From Rhizobium sp. AQ_MP (GTDB lineage: Bacteria; Pseudomonadota; Alphaproteobacteria; Rhizobiales; Rhizobiaceae): a DNA stretch of 64,000 bases. The position numbers and the translations under genes were made by a program. The stretch lies in the NCBI RefSeq assembly GCF_014237835.1, contig NZ_JACJVI010000009.1, positions 142,883 through 206,882 on the forward strand, written 5' to 3'. The stretch's first letter is position 1. Every line of letters starts with the position of its first letter. This document shows positions 34,618 to 44,524 of the stretch, in pieces. Under the pieces are notes generated by a model, which saw only the letters and a program-made list of their open reading frames with translations, had not been told where the DNA came from and searched no databases.

Positions 34618-35066
34618 CGGGATTTTTTGTTCGAGCGGGCAGCGGGGAGGATATCGATGCCTGGGCGGCGCTGCGCCACCAGCTCTGGCCGGAACTCGAT
34701 GTCGAGGCACACCGCACCGAGATTCGGGAGGCTCTCACGGAGCCAAACAGGCTGGCCGCTTTCCTCTGTTTCGATGCGGCGGGCCGCGCCATCGGTCTCG
34801 CCGAGGCGAGCGTGCGCTCGGACTATGTTAATGGCTGCGAGACCTCGCCGGTCGGTTTCCTGGAAGGGATCATCGTCGATTCGGCCGTCCGGCGACAAGG
34901 CGCTGCCGCTCGTCTGGTTGCTGCCGTCGGCGACTGGGCGCGTGGGCAGGGCCTTTCCGAACTCGCTTCCGATGCCGAACTCGACAATACTGCCTCGCAT
35001 GCTATGCATGCGGCACTCGGCTTTGAGGAGACCGAGCGGGTCGTCTATTTCCGGAGGCCGCTCTGA
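34614..35066 (+). CDS. GNAT acetyltransferase, AAC(6')-I-like
   Basis: A 150-aa GCN5-type acetyltransferase. Its sequence resembles the aminoglycoside 6'-N-acetyltransferase type I group: LRHQLWPELD near residue 20, EASVRSDYVNGCETSPVGFLEGI (about 63-85), the acetyl-CoA loop RRQGAAARL and the C-terminal SELASDAELDN-HAALGFEE-ERVVYF. The start overlaps the alpha-glucosidase stop by 4 bases (ATGA). Whether it acts on aminoglycosides or on an endogenous amine is unknown. Confidence 0.78.
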   Translation: MTGFFVRAGSGEDIDAWAALRHQLWPELDVEAHRTEIREALTEPNRLAAFLCFDAAGRAIGLAEASVRSDYVNGCETSPVGFLEGIIVDSAVRRQGAAARLVAAVGDWARGQGLSELASDAELDNTASHAMHAALGFEETERVVYFRRPL

Positions 35067-35070
35067 TTTG

Positions 35071-35853
35071 TCACATTCCTTCGTCAGGAATGTTCAGGAC
35101 ATGGCCGCAGGCCTTGCAGTGCACGGCATCCGCATCGTGCCGCTGCAGCCCGCATTCGGGGCAGGGGAACGTGACCTTGTAGGGCCGCACGATCGCCTGT
35201 GCCAGCCGCACAAAGAGCGAGATGCCGATGATCATGGTGACGATGGAGGTCAGCTTGCCCGCCGTGCCGGGTAGCGTGATGTCGCCAAAACCTGTCGTGG
35301 TGACCGTGGCGACCGTGAAATAGAGCGCATCAATGAAGCCGGTGCCTGCATCTTCCCGGTAAAAGAAGAAGGTGTAGACGAAGCCCGTCACCAGGAAGAG
35401 GAAGACGAAGAGATTGATGAAGGCGGTGACCACATCCGTCTGTTCCTTCAGTCCCAGCCGATTGAGCATCAGCTTGAAGACCGGACGTTGCGCCACGGCC
35501 CAGATGCGCGCGACACGCAAGAAGGCGAAGTTGAACAGCCATTGCGGAAAGAGCAGGGTCCCGAGCACGAAGAGATCGACCCAGGTCATTGGTCGCATCA
35601 GAAAGCCGCGCGTCGTGCGCGAGGCCGCCCATTGTGCTAAGATCTCCACGGCAATCCAGGCAGCGATCGCATAATCCAGGATGAGATAGCTAGGACGGTC
35701 CCTGAGATAGGGTCCCGCCAGGAAAAAGGCGATGATTGCAAGGTCGATCACCATCAGCGCGAACTGGAAGCGGATCGCTGCCGTGTCGCGACCATAATAG
35801 AGGCGGGCGAGGCGCTGGCGGAGAGGTTTGGGGATCTCAGTCTCGGATGCCAT
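35071..35853 (-). CDS. Potassium-channel-like protein with C-terminal zinc ribbon
   Basis: A 260-aa membrane protein with a voltage-sensor-like N-terminal part (about four helices, residues 28-125), a pore domain with filter TTTGFGD at about residue 191, and a final helix. The C-terminus carries CPECGLQRHDADAVHCKACG (about residues 230-249), two CxxC knuckles that should bind zinc in the cytoplasm. The filter reads GFGD in place of GYGD, which is common in bacterial channels. It is convergent with the acetyltransferase gene. Confidence 0.83.
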   Translation of the reverse strand: MASETEIPKPLRQRLARLYYGRDTAAIRFQFALMVIDLAIIAFFLAGPYLRDRPSYLILDYAIAAWIAVEILAQWAASRTTRGFLMRPMTWVDLFVLGTLLFPQWLFNFAFLRVARIWAVAQRPVFKLMLNRLGLKEQTDVVTAFINLFVFLFLVTGFVYTFFFYREDAGTGFIDALYFTVATVTTTGFGDITLPGTAGKLTSIVTMIIGISLFVRLAQAIVRPYKVTFPCPECGLQRHDADAVHCKACGHVLNIPDEGM

Positions 35854-35971
35854 GGGCCCTCTTCAGTAGTGGTAGCGGCATTGCAGGATCACCAGTGTCT
35901 GCTCTTCACCTGAGCCGACAACGGCGCACCTTATTGAGTGTTCCGGGTCGATCCCAAGACAGGTCCAATCC

Positions 35972-37666
35972 TCACCCAATCAGCCGGAACTGATCGACAT
36001 CGACCATGCCCTTGTCGGAAATCTTCAGATGCGGAATGACCGGCAGCGGCAGGAAGGCGACTTGCAGGAAGGGTTCTTCCAGAGTCGTTCCAAGGGCATA
36101 AGCGGCTTTTCTCAAGTGATGCAGCGTGTCGCGCACGCTTTCATAAGGTTCGAGGCTCATCAGACCCGCAACAGGCAGCGGGATCTCGCCGGTCACCTTG
36201 CCGTCCTCGACCACCACGAAACCGCCCTTGATTTCGCCGAGCCGATTGGCTGCGAGCGCCATGTCTTCCTCGGAGACGCCGACGACGCAGATATTGTGGC
36301 TGTCATGGCCGACGGTCGAGGCGATCGCCCCCTTCTTCAGGCCGAAACCCTGGACGAAGCCGTTGGCATGGTTGCCGTTCTTGCCGTGCCGCTCGATGAC
36401 GGCGACCTTGATCACGTCGTTTTCGAGATCGACTGCAGTCTGGTTGCCGGAGGTCGGCAGACGGTAGCGGCGGTGTTCGGTGATGATCTTGCCGGGCATC
36501 ACGCCGATCACAGGCGTTTCGCCTTCCGCAACCGGCACGCCGAAATCGGCGGCCTTCACTTCCCGTGCCTTGACGCTGTCGAGGCCGACGGGGGCGACAG
36601 GGCTGCGGCTGGCGAAGAGTTCGTCCGTCACGCGGCGACCGGCACAGAAGACCATCTCGGCCTTGCAGTTTTCCAGGCTGTCGATCACGACGAGATCGGC
36701 GCGCCAGCCCGGCGCCACGAGGCCGCGGTCGCGCAAACCAAAGGCGCGGGCAGCGGAAATCGAGGCGGCGCGGTAGACGGCGATCGGTTCGACGCCATTC
36801 CTGATCGCTTCGCGGATCAGGTAGTCGAGATGGCCCTGTTCGGCGATATCGAGCGGGTTGCGGTCATCGGTGCAAAGCGCCAGGAAAGGCGAGAGCCGCT
36901 CGGTCAGGATCGGCATCAGCGCGTGCAGGTCTTTCGACACCGAGCCCTCGCGAACCAGAATATGCATGCCCTTGCGGATTTTCTCCAGGGCTTCGGCAGC
37001 ACTGGTGCATTCATGGTCGGTGCGGATGCGGGCGGAGAGATAGCCGTTCAGATCGCGGCCCGACAAGAGCGGCGAATGGCCGTCGATATGGCCGTCCTGG
37101 AAGGCTTCGAGCTTCGCCATGCAGATCGGATCCTTGTGGATCACGCCGGGGAAATTCATGAATTCGGCAAGCCCGATGACCTTCGGATGGTGGCGAAACG
37201 GCAGGAGACGCTCGATGGGCAGATCGGCACCAGAGGTTTCCAGATGCGTCGCCGGCACGCAGGAGGAGAGCTGGACGCGGATGTCCATGATCGTTTGCTC
37301 GGCTGAATCGAGGAAGAACTGGATGCCCTCGGTGCCCAGCACATTGGCAATCTCATGCGGATCGCAGATCACGGTCGTCACGCCATAGGGCAGCACGCAG
37401 CGGTCGAATTCATGCGGGGTGACCAGCGAGCTTTCGATATGCAGGTGTGTGTCGATGAAGCCGGGCACGACGATCTTGCCGGAGATGTCGATCACCTCGC
37501 GGCCTTCATAGCTCTCGACGGTGCCGACAATGGTCTCGCCGCAGATGGCAATATCGGATGCGACCAGCTCGCCCGTGACCAGATCGAAGAAACGCCCGCC
37601 CTTCAACACGAGATCCGCCGGTTTGCGGCCGGTGCCCTGGTCGATGCGGCGTGCGAGGTCGGTCAT
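35972..37666 (-). CDS. ade: Adenine deaminase
   Basis: A 564-aa amidohydrolase of the Ade family that converts adenine to hypoxanthine and ammonia with Mn/Fe. Metal motifs are [14 protein letters not shown] (about residue 68), [10 protein letters not shown] (about 100), [11 protein letters not shown] (about 203) and ALCTDDRNP (about 275). The ATG at 37666 has GGAGAG upstream. It supplies hypoxanthine to XdhAB, so it belongs functionally with the purine genes 20-35 kb away although it stands alone here. Confidence 0.95.
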   Translation of the reverse strand: MTDLARRIDQGTGRKPADLVLKGGRFFDLVTGELVASDIAICGETIVGTVESYEGREVIDISGKIVVPGFIDTHLHIESSLVTPHEFDRCVLPYGVTTVICDPHEIANVLGTEGIQFFLDSAEQTIMDIRVQLSSCVPATHLETSGADLPIERLLPFRHHPKVIGLAEFMNFPGVIHKDPICMAKLEAFQDGHIDGHSPLLSGRDLNGYLSARIRTDHECTSAAEALEKIRKGMHILVREGSVSKDLHALMPILTERLSPFLALCTDDRNPLDIAEQGHLDYLIREAIRNGVEPIAVYRAASISAARAFGLRDRGLVAPGWRADLVVIDSLENCKAEMVFCAGRRVTDELFASRSPVAPVGLDSVKAREVKAADFGVPVAEGETPVIGVMPGKIITEHRRYRLPTSGNQTAVDLENDVIKVAVIERHGKNGNHANGFVQGFGLKKGAIASTVGHDSHNICVVGVSEEDMALAANRLGEIKGGFVVVEDGKVTGEIPLPVAGLMSLEPYESVRDTLHHLRKAAYALGTTLEEPFLQVAFLPLPVIPHLKISDKGMVDVDQFRLIG

Positions 37667-37758
37667 GAGGGCTCTCCGATTCTGTTGTTCCAACTGCATT
37701 CTACCGGTTGGCAGAGGCGAAGGGAAACGGCCGGAAAGGCCCGATGTCACGCTATAAT

Positions 37759-38175
37759 TCAGCCATCCTTCGCCGTCACCTCAGCCTCAAAGCGTTCGTC
37801 CACCGGCACGCCAAGCGCAACCGCCAGGGCATTGGTGCGGCTCGCCATGGCAATCACCTGTAGCAGTTCCGCATGCATCTCGGGTGTCAGGCCCTTGGCC
37901 TTGGCCGAGGCGGTATGGCTGTGAACGCAGTAGGCGCAGCCGTTGGTCGCGGAAACCGCGATGTAGATCAGCTCCTTCACCAGCGGATCAAGGGCGCCTG
38001 GCGCCATCACGGTCTGCAGCCGGTCCCAGACGGATTGGAGCTCGTCGGGATCATGGGCGAGCGCCCGCCAGAAGTTGTTGACGTAGTCGGTGCCGCGCTT
38101 TGCTCTGATATCGTTGAAGACGGCGAGCGCCTGTGCGCTCGCCTCCTCGTCGCTCAACAGGGGGAGAACCGCCAT
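37759..38175 (-). CDS. Carboxymuconolactone decarboxylase family (AhpD-like) protein
   Basis: A 138-aa AhpD-like protein. The redox motif CAYC within [14 protein letters not shown] lies near residue 86, with the His two positions later as in alkylhydroperoxidase-type members. The start at 38175 has GAGAAGG upstream; the longer frame reads out of frame over the cyclase gene. It follows that gene by 13 bases on the same strand. Probable role is peroxide or thiol metabolism, but the substrate is unknown. Confidence 0.85.
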   Translation of the reverse strand: MAVLPLLSDEEASAQALAVFNDIRAKRGTDYVNNFWRALAHDPDELQSVWDRLQTVMAPGALDPLVKELIYIAVSATNGCAYCVHSHTASAKAKGLTPEMHAELLQVIAMASRTNALAVALGVPVDERFEAEVTAKDG

Positions 38176-38188
38176 TGGATATGCCTTC

Positions 38189-39001
38189 TCAGACCAGAGC
38201 CAGAACGCGGGCCGGGCCGCCGGTGCCGCGCTTGTGCTTCGGCGCGCCGACGACGATCGTTGCGCCCTTGACCGGCAGTTCCTCCAGATTGTTGAGGCAT
38301 TCGATGCCGTAGCGGCCGCCCGGCAGCCAGCTGGTATGAACGCCGAAATCTGCGGAATTGCCGGGATCGAGCGACAGCGTGTCGACGCCGATTGCCGCCA
38401 CATCAAGCGTTGCGAGCAGGTCGGTTGCCGACTTGGCAAAGCCCGGGAAGGCGAATTTGCCTTCGCCGTCGTTGCGGAAGGCGGGATCGGTCACCTTCTT
38501 CGCCCAGCCGGAGCGCAGCGCCACGACCGCACCCTTGGGGATCTCGCCATTGGCGCTGATCCAGGCCTCGACATCGGCGGCCTCCACCGTCGCATTGGCG
38601 TCTTCCTTGGCGCGGTCGGTGATGTCGATGATGGCGAGCGGCGCGACCAGCTGTTCCGGCTCGATCTGGTCGACGCTTTTGCCGTCGGCGCTGAAGTGGA
38701 AGGGGGCATCGATATGGGTGCCCGTGTGTTCGAAGATCGTCAGCTTGTGTAGCTGATAGCCGTTGCCGGCAAATTCCACGGCCCATTCATATTCGATGCC
38801 CGGCTTGCCATCGAAGGTCGGGAAGGACCCGTCATAGGCATGGGTGAGGTCGACCACCTTGGTCGGGCTCTGCTGCGCCAGCACCGGTTTGGCGATCCCG
38901 CCCGTGGCGACGGCTGCGGTGGCCACGGCCATGCCCTTGAACAGCGAACGGCGCGACAGCATGCTCTGCTTTACATTTTCCATGACGCAGTGATTGCACA
39001 T
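38189..39001 (-). CDS. Cyclase family (kynurenine-formamidase-like) protein with Tat signal
   Basis: A 270-aa metal-dependent hydrolase of the cyclase/KynB fold. The metal motif HTGTHIDAPFHF lies near residue 91 and a second catalytic region GVDTLSLDPG near 205. The N-terminus has a twin-arginine pattern (SRRSLFKGMAVATAAVATGG), so it is probably exported folded. The start at 39001 follows GGAGAGGG. An odd CNHC pair precedes the signal. Substrate unknown; true kynurenine formamidases are cytoplasmic and shorter. It forms a two-gene unit with the AhpD-like gene. Confidence 0.84.
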   Translation of the reverse strand: MCNHCVMENVKQSMLSRRSLFKGMAVATAAVATGGIAKPVLAQQSPTKVVDLTHAYDGSFPTFDGKPGIEYEWAVEFAGNGYQLHKLTIFEHTGTHIDAPFHFSADGKSVDQIEPEQLVAPLAIIDITDRAKEDANATVEAADVEAWISANGEIPKGAVVALRSGWAKKVTDPAFRNDGEGKFAFPGFAKSATDLLATLDVAAIGVDTLSLDPGNSADFGVHTSWLPGGRYGIECLNNLEELPVKGATIVVGAPKHKRGTGGPARVLALV

Positions 39002-39122
39002 ATTCGTCCCTCTCCAGGTGTTGTCCACCCGCTCAGACTACCGCAAGCCAAAGGCGCGGCAAGGGGCGGGCTTCGCCTGCAAGCCGGCGGGTGCAAAACT
39101 ATTTTCTATAAATTCAGCAGGA

Positions 39123-39587
39123 TCAGTATGGTTTCTCCGCGCGTGGATCCTGGCCCGGATTCAGAGAGAGCTCGCGCAAGGGATCGCCGCCATCGATGAA
39201 GAGGCGGCCTCCGGGCACAAGCGCGGCGCGGATGCCTGGAAACGCCAGTCGGCCAGCGTCTGGATGTCGCCCATCGAGGGCGCCGACCCGGATAGCAACG
39301 GCGAGATCAAAGAGGGCTTCACAGTCTGCAAGCGTAAAGTGCTCGGCGGCAGACTGCCGGAAGGCGAGGGCGGTGGGATAGGCGCTCTCGGCGATCTGTG
39401 CCACTGCGGCCGCAATCGCTGCTGCAGACCGGTCGATGCCGAGGACGAAGACGTCGCCCTTCAACCGCTCTGCAATCAGGCGGGCTAGCACGCCCGGCCC
39501 ACAGCCGATTTCCAGCACGCGCATGCCGCGATGAAGCGGCAGGGCGTCGGCGATCTCGATCAGCCGGCTGGAAGCCTTCACCGCCAT
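39123..39587 (-). CDS. SAM-dependent methyltransferase, class I
   Basis: A 154-aa small methyltransferase with the SAM-binding motif VLEIGCGPGVLA (about residue 24), the acidic GIDRS at the end of strand 2 (about 50) and motif IV-like LFDLAVAIRVGAL (about 92). It is shorter than most class I enzymes; the C-terminal strands after GGRLFIDGG are brief. It begins 3 bases after the epimerase-like gene stops, so the two are co-transcribed. Target unknown. Confidence 0.8.
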   Translation of the reverse strand: MAVKASSRLIEIADALPLHRGMRVLEIGCGPGVLARLIAERLKGDVFVLGIDRSAAAIAAAVAQIAESAYPTALAFRQSAAEHFTLADCEALFDLAVAIRVGALDGRHPDAGRLAFPGIRAALVPGGRLFIDGGDPLRELSLNPGQDPRAEKPY

Positions 39588-39590
39588 GGC

Positions 39591-40466
39591 TCACCCTTCA
39601 TCGCGGATCTCGACGGTGAAGCCGAAGCGCATCTCATCTCCAGCCGCCAGCGCCACCGTATAGGGCCGCTCGACCAGTTCCGCCGTGCCGCCGGCATGGG
39701 CTGCCATGCCGTGCCAGGGTTCCACGCAGAGGAAGGGCGCGCCGGGCTTTTGCCAGAGCGCGATGTTGGGCAGGTTTCCGAAGGAAAAATGCAGCGACGG
39801 GCCGCCTTCGGCTGCAAATTTCAGGCCGGTTCCGGCCCCTTCCGGGAAGATCAGCGCATCGTTTGCAAAGAGATCGTGGCTCAGCGCCAGCCGCCCCGCC
39901 TTGAAGGGCGAGGTCGGCAGCGTCTTGCCGATCAGTCCGCCTTCGAGCTGGATAACGCCGGGTTCTGCGCCGTTGTCGAGGATCACCGCATGCGGCTTGC
40001 CCTCGGCCCCCGGCAAAGGCCAGAGGAAGGCCGGGTGGAAGCCGATGCCGAAGGGCAGCGGGCCTAAGCCGGTGTTTTCGACGGTGGCCGTTACTGTCAA
40101 TGTGCGGAGTTGCAGGCTGTGCTCGAGTGTCAGGCGGAAGTCGAAGGGATAGACCTCGCGGGTCTCGGCGGACGAGACGAGTTCGTGGCGGCAGGCCGTC
40201 GCCGTCTGCTCGACGATGACAAATTCGCGGCGGCGGGCAATGCCATGCTGTGCCATCGGATAGGTCTTGCCATTGACCGCCAGCATGTCACCCGGCGCCT
40301 TGCCGACAATCGGAAAGAGGATCGGCGATCGCCCCGTCCACCAGGCGGCATCACCGTTCCACAGCCAGTTGCGGCCATCCGCCGTCTTCAGTGACTGCAT
40401 CTCCGCCCCCAGCGTCGAGACCTCGACGGCAAGCTCTGCACTGGCAATGCGAATCGTCTCGGACAT
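39591..40466 (-). CDS. Aldose 1-epimerase (galactose mutarotase-like) family protein
   Basis: A 291-aa mutarotase-fold protein of the YihR/YeaD-like group. Visible are WLWNGDAAWWTGRSPILFPIVG (split, residues 42-63), PMAQHGIAR (about 77, catalytic-type His), GFHPAFLWPL (about 148) and FLCVEPWHG (about 250). The ATG at 40466 starts the usual SETIRIASAEL opening. It lies upstream of the methyltransferase. The sugar substrate is not predictable. Confidence 0.88.
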   Translation of the reverse strand: MSETIRIASAELAVEVSTLGAEMQSLKTADGRNWLWNGDAAWWTGRSPILFPIVGKAPGDMLAVNGKTYPMAQHGIARRREFVIVEQTATACRHELVSSAETREVYPFDFRLTLEHSLQLRTLTVTATVENTGLGPLPFGIGFHPAFLWPLPGAEGKPHAVILDNGAEPGVIQLEGGLIGKTLPTSPFKAGRLALSHDLFANDALIFPEGAGTGLKFAAEGGPSLHFSFGNLPNIALWQKPGAPFLCVEPWHGMAAHAGGTAELVERPYTVALAAGDEMRFGFTVEIRDEG

Positions 40467-40579
40467 GGGGGCTCCTCTCGATCTTTCGGGCATCTTATGG
40501 CGATCACGCGGGGAGTGCGACGGGGAAAAATCCTCTCTGGGCGAGTGGTCGTCGCTGCAGCCTCCCCTCGTGCTCCGAT

Positions 40580-40755
40580 ACCCCCCTCTGTCGGCTACGC
40601 CGACATCTCCCCCTCAAGGGGGGAGATTGCCGTTGGGCCATCTGCCTTCTCGAAGCAGCCGCAGGTTGAACGTTCCAGCCTCGGGGTGGGCAACGCGATA
40701 CCGCATTCCGATCTCCCCCCGTGAGGGGGAGATGTCCGGCAGGACAGAGGGGGGC
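40580..40755. repeat. Mosaic intergenic repeat
   Basis: A 176-base element in the 377-base gap upstream of the epimerase gene. The left arm carries GTCGGC-TAC-GCCGAC where other copies carry GTCC..GGAC or GTCAC..GTGAC. The right arm ends GTCCGGCAGGACAGAGGGGGG. Outside the element this gap shows no gene. Confidence 0.8.
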
Positions 40756-40843
40756 ACCGCACGGCAAAACGCCGGCAGCATCAGCCTCCACCTATCAAGG
40801 GGGCGCTACGGGTGCTTGGCAAAGTGCGAGCCACATTCGCCAC

Positions 40844-41245
40844 TCACCCCTTCGCCTTCACCACCACGGCTTCCACCGGCAGGCCCGCATCGCGCCAGGC
40901 GGTGAAGCCGCCTTCGAGGTGGCAGATGTTTTCGAGCCCCATTTCGAGCGCCGTCTTCGCCGCCAGGGCCGAGCGCCAGCCGCTGGCGCAGTAGAAGAGG
41001 AAGAGCTTGTCTTCGGCGAAGACAGGCTTGTGATAGGGGCTCTCCGGATCGATCCAGAATTCCAGCATGCCGCGCGGGCAGGAGAAGCCTTGCGGGATCA
41101 TGCCGTCGCGTTCGCGCTCGCGCGGGTCGCGCAGATCAACGAAGACGACGTTGTCGCGACCATGCAGACGGGCTGCCTCGGCCACATCGACGGCCTCGAC
41201 CAAAGCCTCGGCTTCCGCCAGCAAGTCCTTGTAACCCTTCTTCAT
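40844..41245 (-). CDS. Rhodanese-domain protein
   Basis: A 133-aa single-domain rhodanese (sulfurtransferase). The active-site cysteine is in YCASGWRSA near residue 87, on the expected six-residue loop CASGWR; VFVDLRDPRERERDG (about residue 36) is the conserved CDC25-like segment. No signal peptide. Its role is probably persulfide transfer. It is divergent from the DCC-family gene. Confidence 0.9.
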   Translation of the reverse strand: MKKGYKDLLAEAEALVEAVDVAEAARLHGRDNVVFVDLRDPRERERDGMIPQGFSCPRGMLEFWIDPESPYHKPVFAEDKLFLFYCASGWRSALAAKTALEMGLENICHLEGGFTAWRDAGLPVEAVVVKAKG

Positions 41246-41370
41246 CCGATCCTCCGCGCAGCAGGCCCCTCTTGCACCATGCGATCATCCTAGCGCTGTC
41301 GCGCTTGCATGTCTGCACAGGACCTCCTGCCGCATGGACGCCATCGACGAGTTGGCCTAGCTTGTTGATC

Positions 41371-41784
41371 ATGAGCACCACACCCGACGCCATTGGCCCG
41401 ATTATCCTCTTTGATGCCGAATGCATCCTCTGCTCGGCCAATGCGCAGTTTGTCCTGAGCCATGACCGCAAGACGCGCTTCCGCCTGGCCTCGATGCAGG
41501 GGGAGGTGGGCTCCGCCCTCTATCGGCGCTTCGGGATCGACCCCACCAATCCCGACAGCATCATCGTCGTCGACGGCGAGCAGATGCTGCGTGACAGCGA
41601 TGCGGTGCTTGCCATCTATGCCGGGCTTGGCTGGCCGTGGAAGGCGCTCTCCATCTTCCGCCTTATCCCACGCTTCATCCGCGATCCGCTCTACCTGCTG
41701 ATCGCCCGCAATCGCTACCGGCTCTTCGGCAAACGCGACAGCTGCTGGCTGCCGTCGCCCGACTATCGTGATCGACTGCTCTGA
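41371..41784 (+). CDS. DCC-family (DUF393) thiol-disulfide-like protein
   Basis: A 137-aa DUF393 protein. The name-giving DxxCxxC motif reads FDAECILCSANAQF at about residue 13, in a thioredoxin-like fold with the late RYRLFGKRDSCW segment. The ATG at 41371 gives the usual family length; its ribosome site is weak. The family is presumed redox-active but uncharacterised. It lies 50 bases upstream of the SDR gene. Confidence 0.85.
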   Translation: MSTTPDAIGPIILFDAECILCSANAQFVLSHDRKTRFRLASMQGEVGSALYRRFGIDPTNPDSIIVVDGEQMLRDSDAVLAIYAGLGWPWKALSIFRLIPRFIRDPLYLLIARNRYRLFGKRDSCWLPSPDYRDRLL

Positions 41785-41834
41785 TCCGGTCCAATGTGGT
41801 GAAACATTCCGTCTCGCGCGCCGTTGAGGTTTCC

Positions 41835-42512
<678 letters not shown>

Positions 42513-42523
42513 TTGAAGGGCTT

Positions 42524-42632
42524 CCCTTATCCTGAGGTGCCTGCGTCAGCAGGCCTCGAAGGATCCAGGCCCCGGATCCAACACCCGCCCTCGTCCTTCG
42601 AGGGTCGCTTCGCTCCCACCTCAGGATGAGGG
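42524..42632. repeat. Palindromic intergenic repeat of a second family
   Basis: A 109-base element with inverted ends CCCTTATCCTGAGGTG and CACCTCAGGATGAGGG and an inner CCTCGAAGGA / TCCTTCGAGG pair. This CTGAGG/CCTCAG form is widespread in rhizobia and relatives and is unrelated to the C-tract elements elsewhere in the window. Confidence 0.75.
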
Positions 42633-42662
42633 CTGACCCTCCCACTCTTTAATCCCGCAACG

Positions 42663-42690
42663 AAAAAGGCGACCCTTTCGGGCCGCCTTT
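42663..42690 (-). terminator. Terminator of the periplasmic binding-protein gene
   Basis: On the minus strand AAAGGCGGCCC-GAAA-GGGTCGCCTTT, an 11-bp stem with a G-U pair, followed by TT. It lies 24 bases past the stop at 42714. Confidence 0.85.
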
Positions 42691-42713
42691 CCAATGCCTG
42701 CTATGGCGCAGGC

Positions 42714-43820
42714 TTACTCAGCCGCGACCGTCTTGCCGGCTTCCCACTTGTAGACGGCGAAGCTCTGCGAGGTGAGGTCACCCGTCTCGCCGTAGGTCAG
42801 CTTGCCGATGGCGGTCGGGATTTCCGAGCCGTCCTTCAGCGCTGAAGCCACGGCTTCGGCATCGTCCACGCTGCCGGCCTTGGTGATGCCGGCGGCGATG
42901 ACTTCGACGGCGGCATAGGCATTCAGCGTGAAGGCTTCGGCCGGGATGGACTTTGCGGCCAAAGCATCGACGGCGGCCTTGCTGTCTTCGTTCTTCAGCG
43001 CATCGGCGGCGTTGGTGAAGACCGTGCCTTCGGCAGCGTCGCCACCGATCGTCACATATTCGCTGTTCGACAGGCCGTCACCGGCGACCAGCTGGGCCTT
43101 CAGGCCGGCATCCTGCATCTGGCGCACCAGAAGGCCGGCTTCCGGGTGGTAGCCGCCGAAATAGATCACTTCGACGCCTTCCGACTTCAGACGCGTCACG
43201 AGCGCGCCAAAGTCCTTTTCGCCCGCCGTCAGCGAATCCTTGAAGACTTCGGTCACGCCACCGGCGTTGAGGGCTGCCTTGAAGGCGTCAGCCAGACCCT
43301 TGCCGTACTGGCCCTTGTCGTCGAGGATGGCGATCTTCTTGTCCTTGTAGGCGCCGAGCACGAACTTGGCGGCAACATCGGCCTGCTGGTCGTCGCGGCC
43401 GCAGGTGCGCAGCACGGTCGTCAGACCACGGGCGGTCAGGTCCGGTGCGGTGGCGGTCGGGGTAACCATCAGCACGCCGTTTTCGGCGAGAACGCTGGAG
43501 GCGGGGACGGCGACGCCCGACGTGACCGGGCCGACGACGAAGCGAACGCCTTCACCGATCAGCTGGTTTGCAGCCGAAACGCCCTGCTTCGGCTCGCCGG
43601 CATCGTCGGCGATCTTGAGGCTGACCTGTTCGCCGTTGATGCCGCCCTTCTTGTTGATTTCCTCGACGGCGGTTTCCGCACCATTCTTGATCTGCGCGCC
43701 GACGGCGGCGAGCGGCCCGGTGAGCGGGGCCATCAGGCCGAGCACGATTTCGGCACGGGCGGCGGGGGCGGTGGCGATGAGCGCTGCAAGGGCGGCGCTG
43801 GCGAGAAGTTGAAATTTCAT
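42714..43820 (-). CDS. Branched-chain amino-acid-type ABC transporter binding protein (LivJ-like)
   Basis: A 368-aa periplasmic type I binding protein. The signal peptide is [23 protein letters not shown]. Features are [23 protein letters not shown] (about residue 24-46), [11 protein letters not shown], and a LAGEKDF-type hinge (about 195). AAGGAGCAGG precedes the ATG at 43820. The gene stands alone; no livHMGF permease is adjacent, so it may feed a transporter encoded elsewhere. Ligand unproven: Leu/Ile/Val is the family default. Confidence 0.9.
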   Translation of the reverse strand: MKFQLLASAALAALIATAPAARAEIVLGLMAPLTGPLAAVGAQIKNGAETAVEEINKKGGINGEQVSLKIADDAGEPKQGVSAANQLIGEGVRFVVGPVTSGVAVPASSVLAENGVLMVTPTATAPDLTARGLTTVLRTCGRDDQQADVAAKFVLGAYKDKKIAILDDKGQYGKGLADAFKAALNAGGVTEVFKDSLTAGEKDFGALVTRLKSEGVEVIYFGGYHPEAGLLVRQMQDAGLKAQLVAGDGLSNSEYVTIGGDAAEGTVFTNAADALKNEDSKAAVDALAAKSIPAEAFTLNAYAAVEVIAAGITKAGSVDDAEAVASALKDGSEIPTAIGKLTYGETGDLTSQSFAVYKWEAGKTVAAE

Positions 43821-43999
43821 GTCCTGCTCCTTGGGTCGGCGCGACCGATCTCTGTCGGTTTTCACGCCATTCGGGTTCTTTTGTTGCTCCCCATGATCGC
43901 TTTAGACAAAAACGAACGGCAGCAAAAGACCGGAGACTGTGATGTGCCATCACGCCACAGCTTTGTCCGGGGCAGGGGTAGTTGGAGCAGGTGCCGGTG

Positions 44000-44269
44000 T
44001 CAGACGGTCAGTACGCGCCCGCCGACGCCGTCTTCCGCCTCGAAGCCGGCCTTGGCGGCTGCGGCATCCTGCTCCTTGCGCAAGGCGAGTTCGGCCATGG
44101 CAATCTGCTGGAGCTCGAAGAGATCATTGCTGATCTGGGCGCGGCGGGCGGCAAGGCGGGCTTCGTCCGCACGGGCGGCAGATATGGCCTCCGGCTCCGG
44201 TGCGGTTCTGGCGGGTGAAGTTTCAGAAGACGCGTCCTTACCGAACATACGCTTGAAAAGGTCGACCAC
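44000..44269 (-). CDS. Conserved hypothetical protein
   Basis: An 89-aa protein beginning MVDLFKRMFGKDAS, an amphipathic opening, followed by a Pro/Ser stretch and then a charged helix rich in Ala, Glu and Arg (about residues 30-75) that could form a short coiled coil. I recognise no family. About 210 bases of noncoding sequence lie between it and the terminator of the aminotransferase gene; I see nothing further there. Confidence 0.55.
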   Translation of the reverse strand: MVDLFKRMFGKDASSETSPARTAPEPEAISAARADEARLAARRAQISNDLFELQQIAMAELALRKEQDAAAAKAGFEAEDGVGGRVLTV

Positions 44270-44477
44270 GGAAATCCTCCCGGGACCTGGGCCCGGTGAG
44301 CTTGTCCGCGACGTGATGTCGAGAACGAGGTTTCCGGGTTTGCTGTCGTCGTCGGCCGGTCTTTACGCGATCATCTGCGTCAGAGGTCGGACGGGCGATT
44401 CCCTCGACAATACGGGAGGAGGGGGCGGGCGACAAGCGCGGCACCTGCCCCGTGGTCAGCCTCGCGCAAGCCACGAA

Positions 44478-44502
44478 AAAGGCGGCCTTGCGGGCCGCCT
44501 TT
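44478..44502 (-). terminator. Terminator of the aminotransferase gene
   Basis: On the minus strand AAAGGCGGCC-CGCAA-GGCCGCCTTT with TTTTT immediately following, 22 bases beyond the stop at 44525. It is a strong rho-independent terminator. Confidence 0.9.
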
Positions 44503-44524
44503 CCGAAACAGTCCGAGGTTCGCC

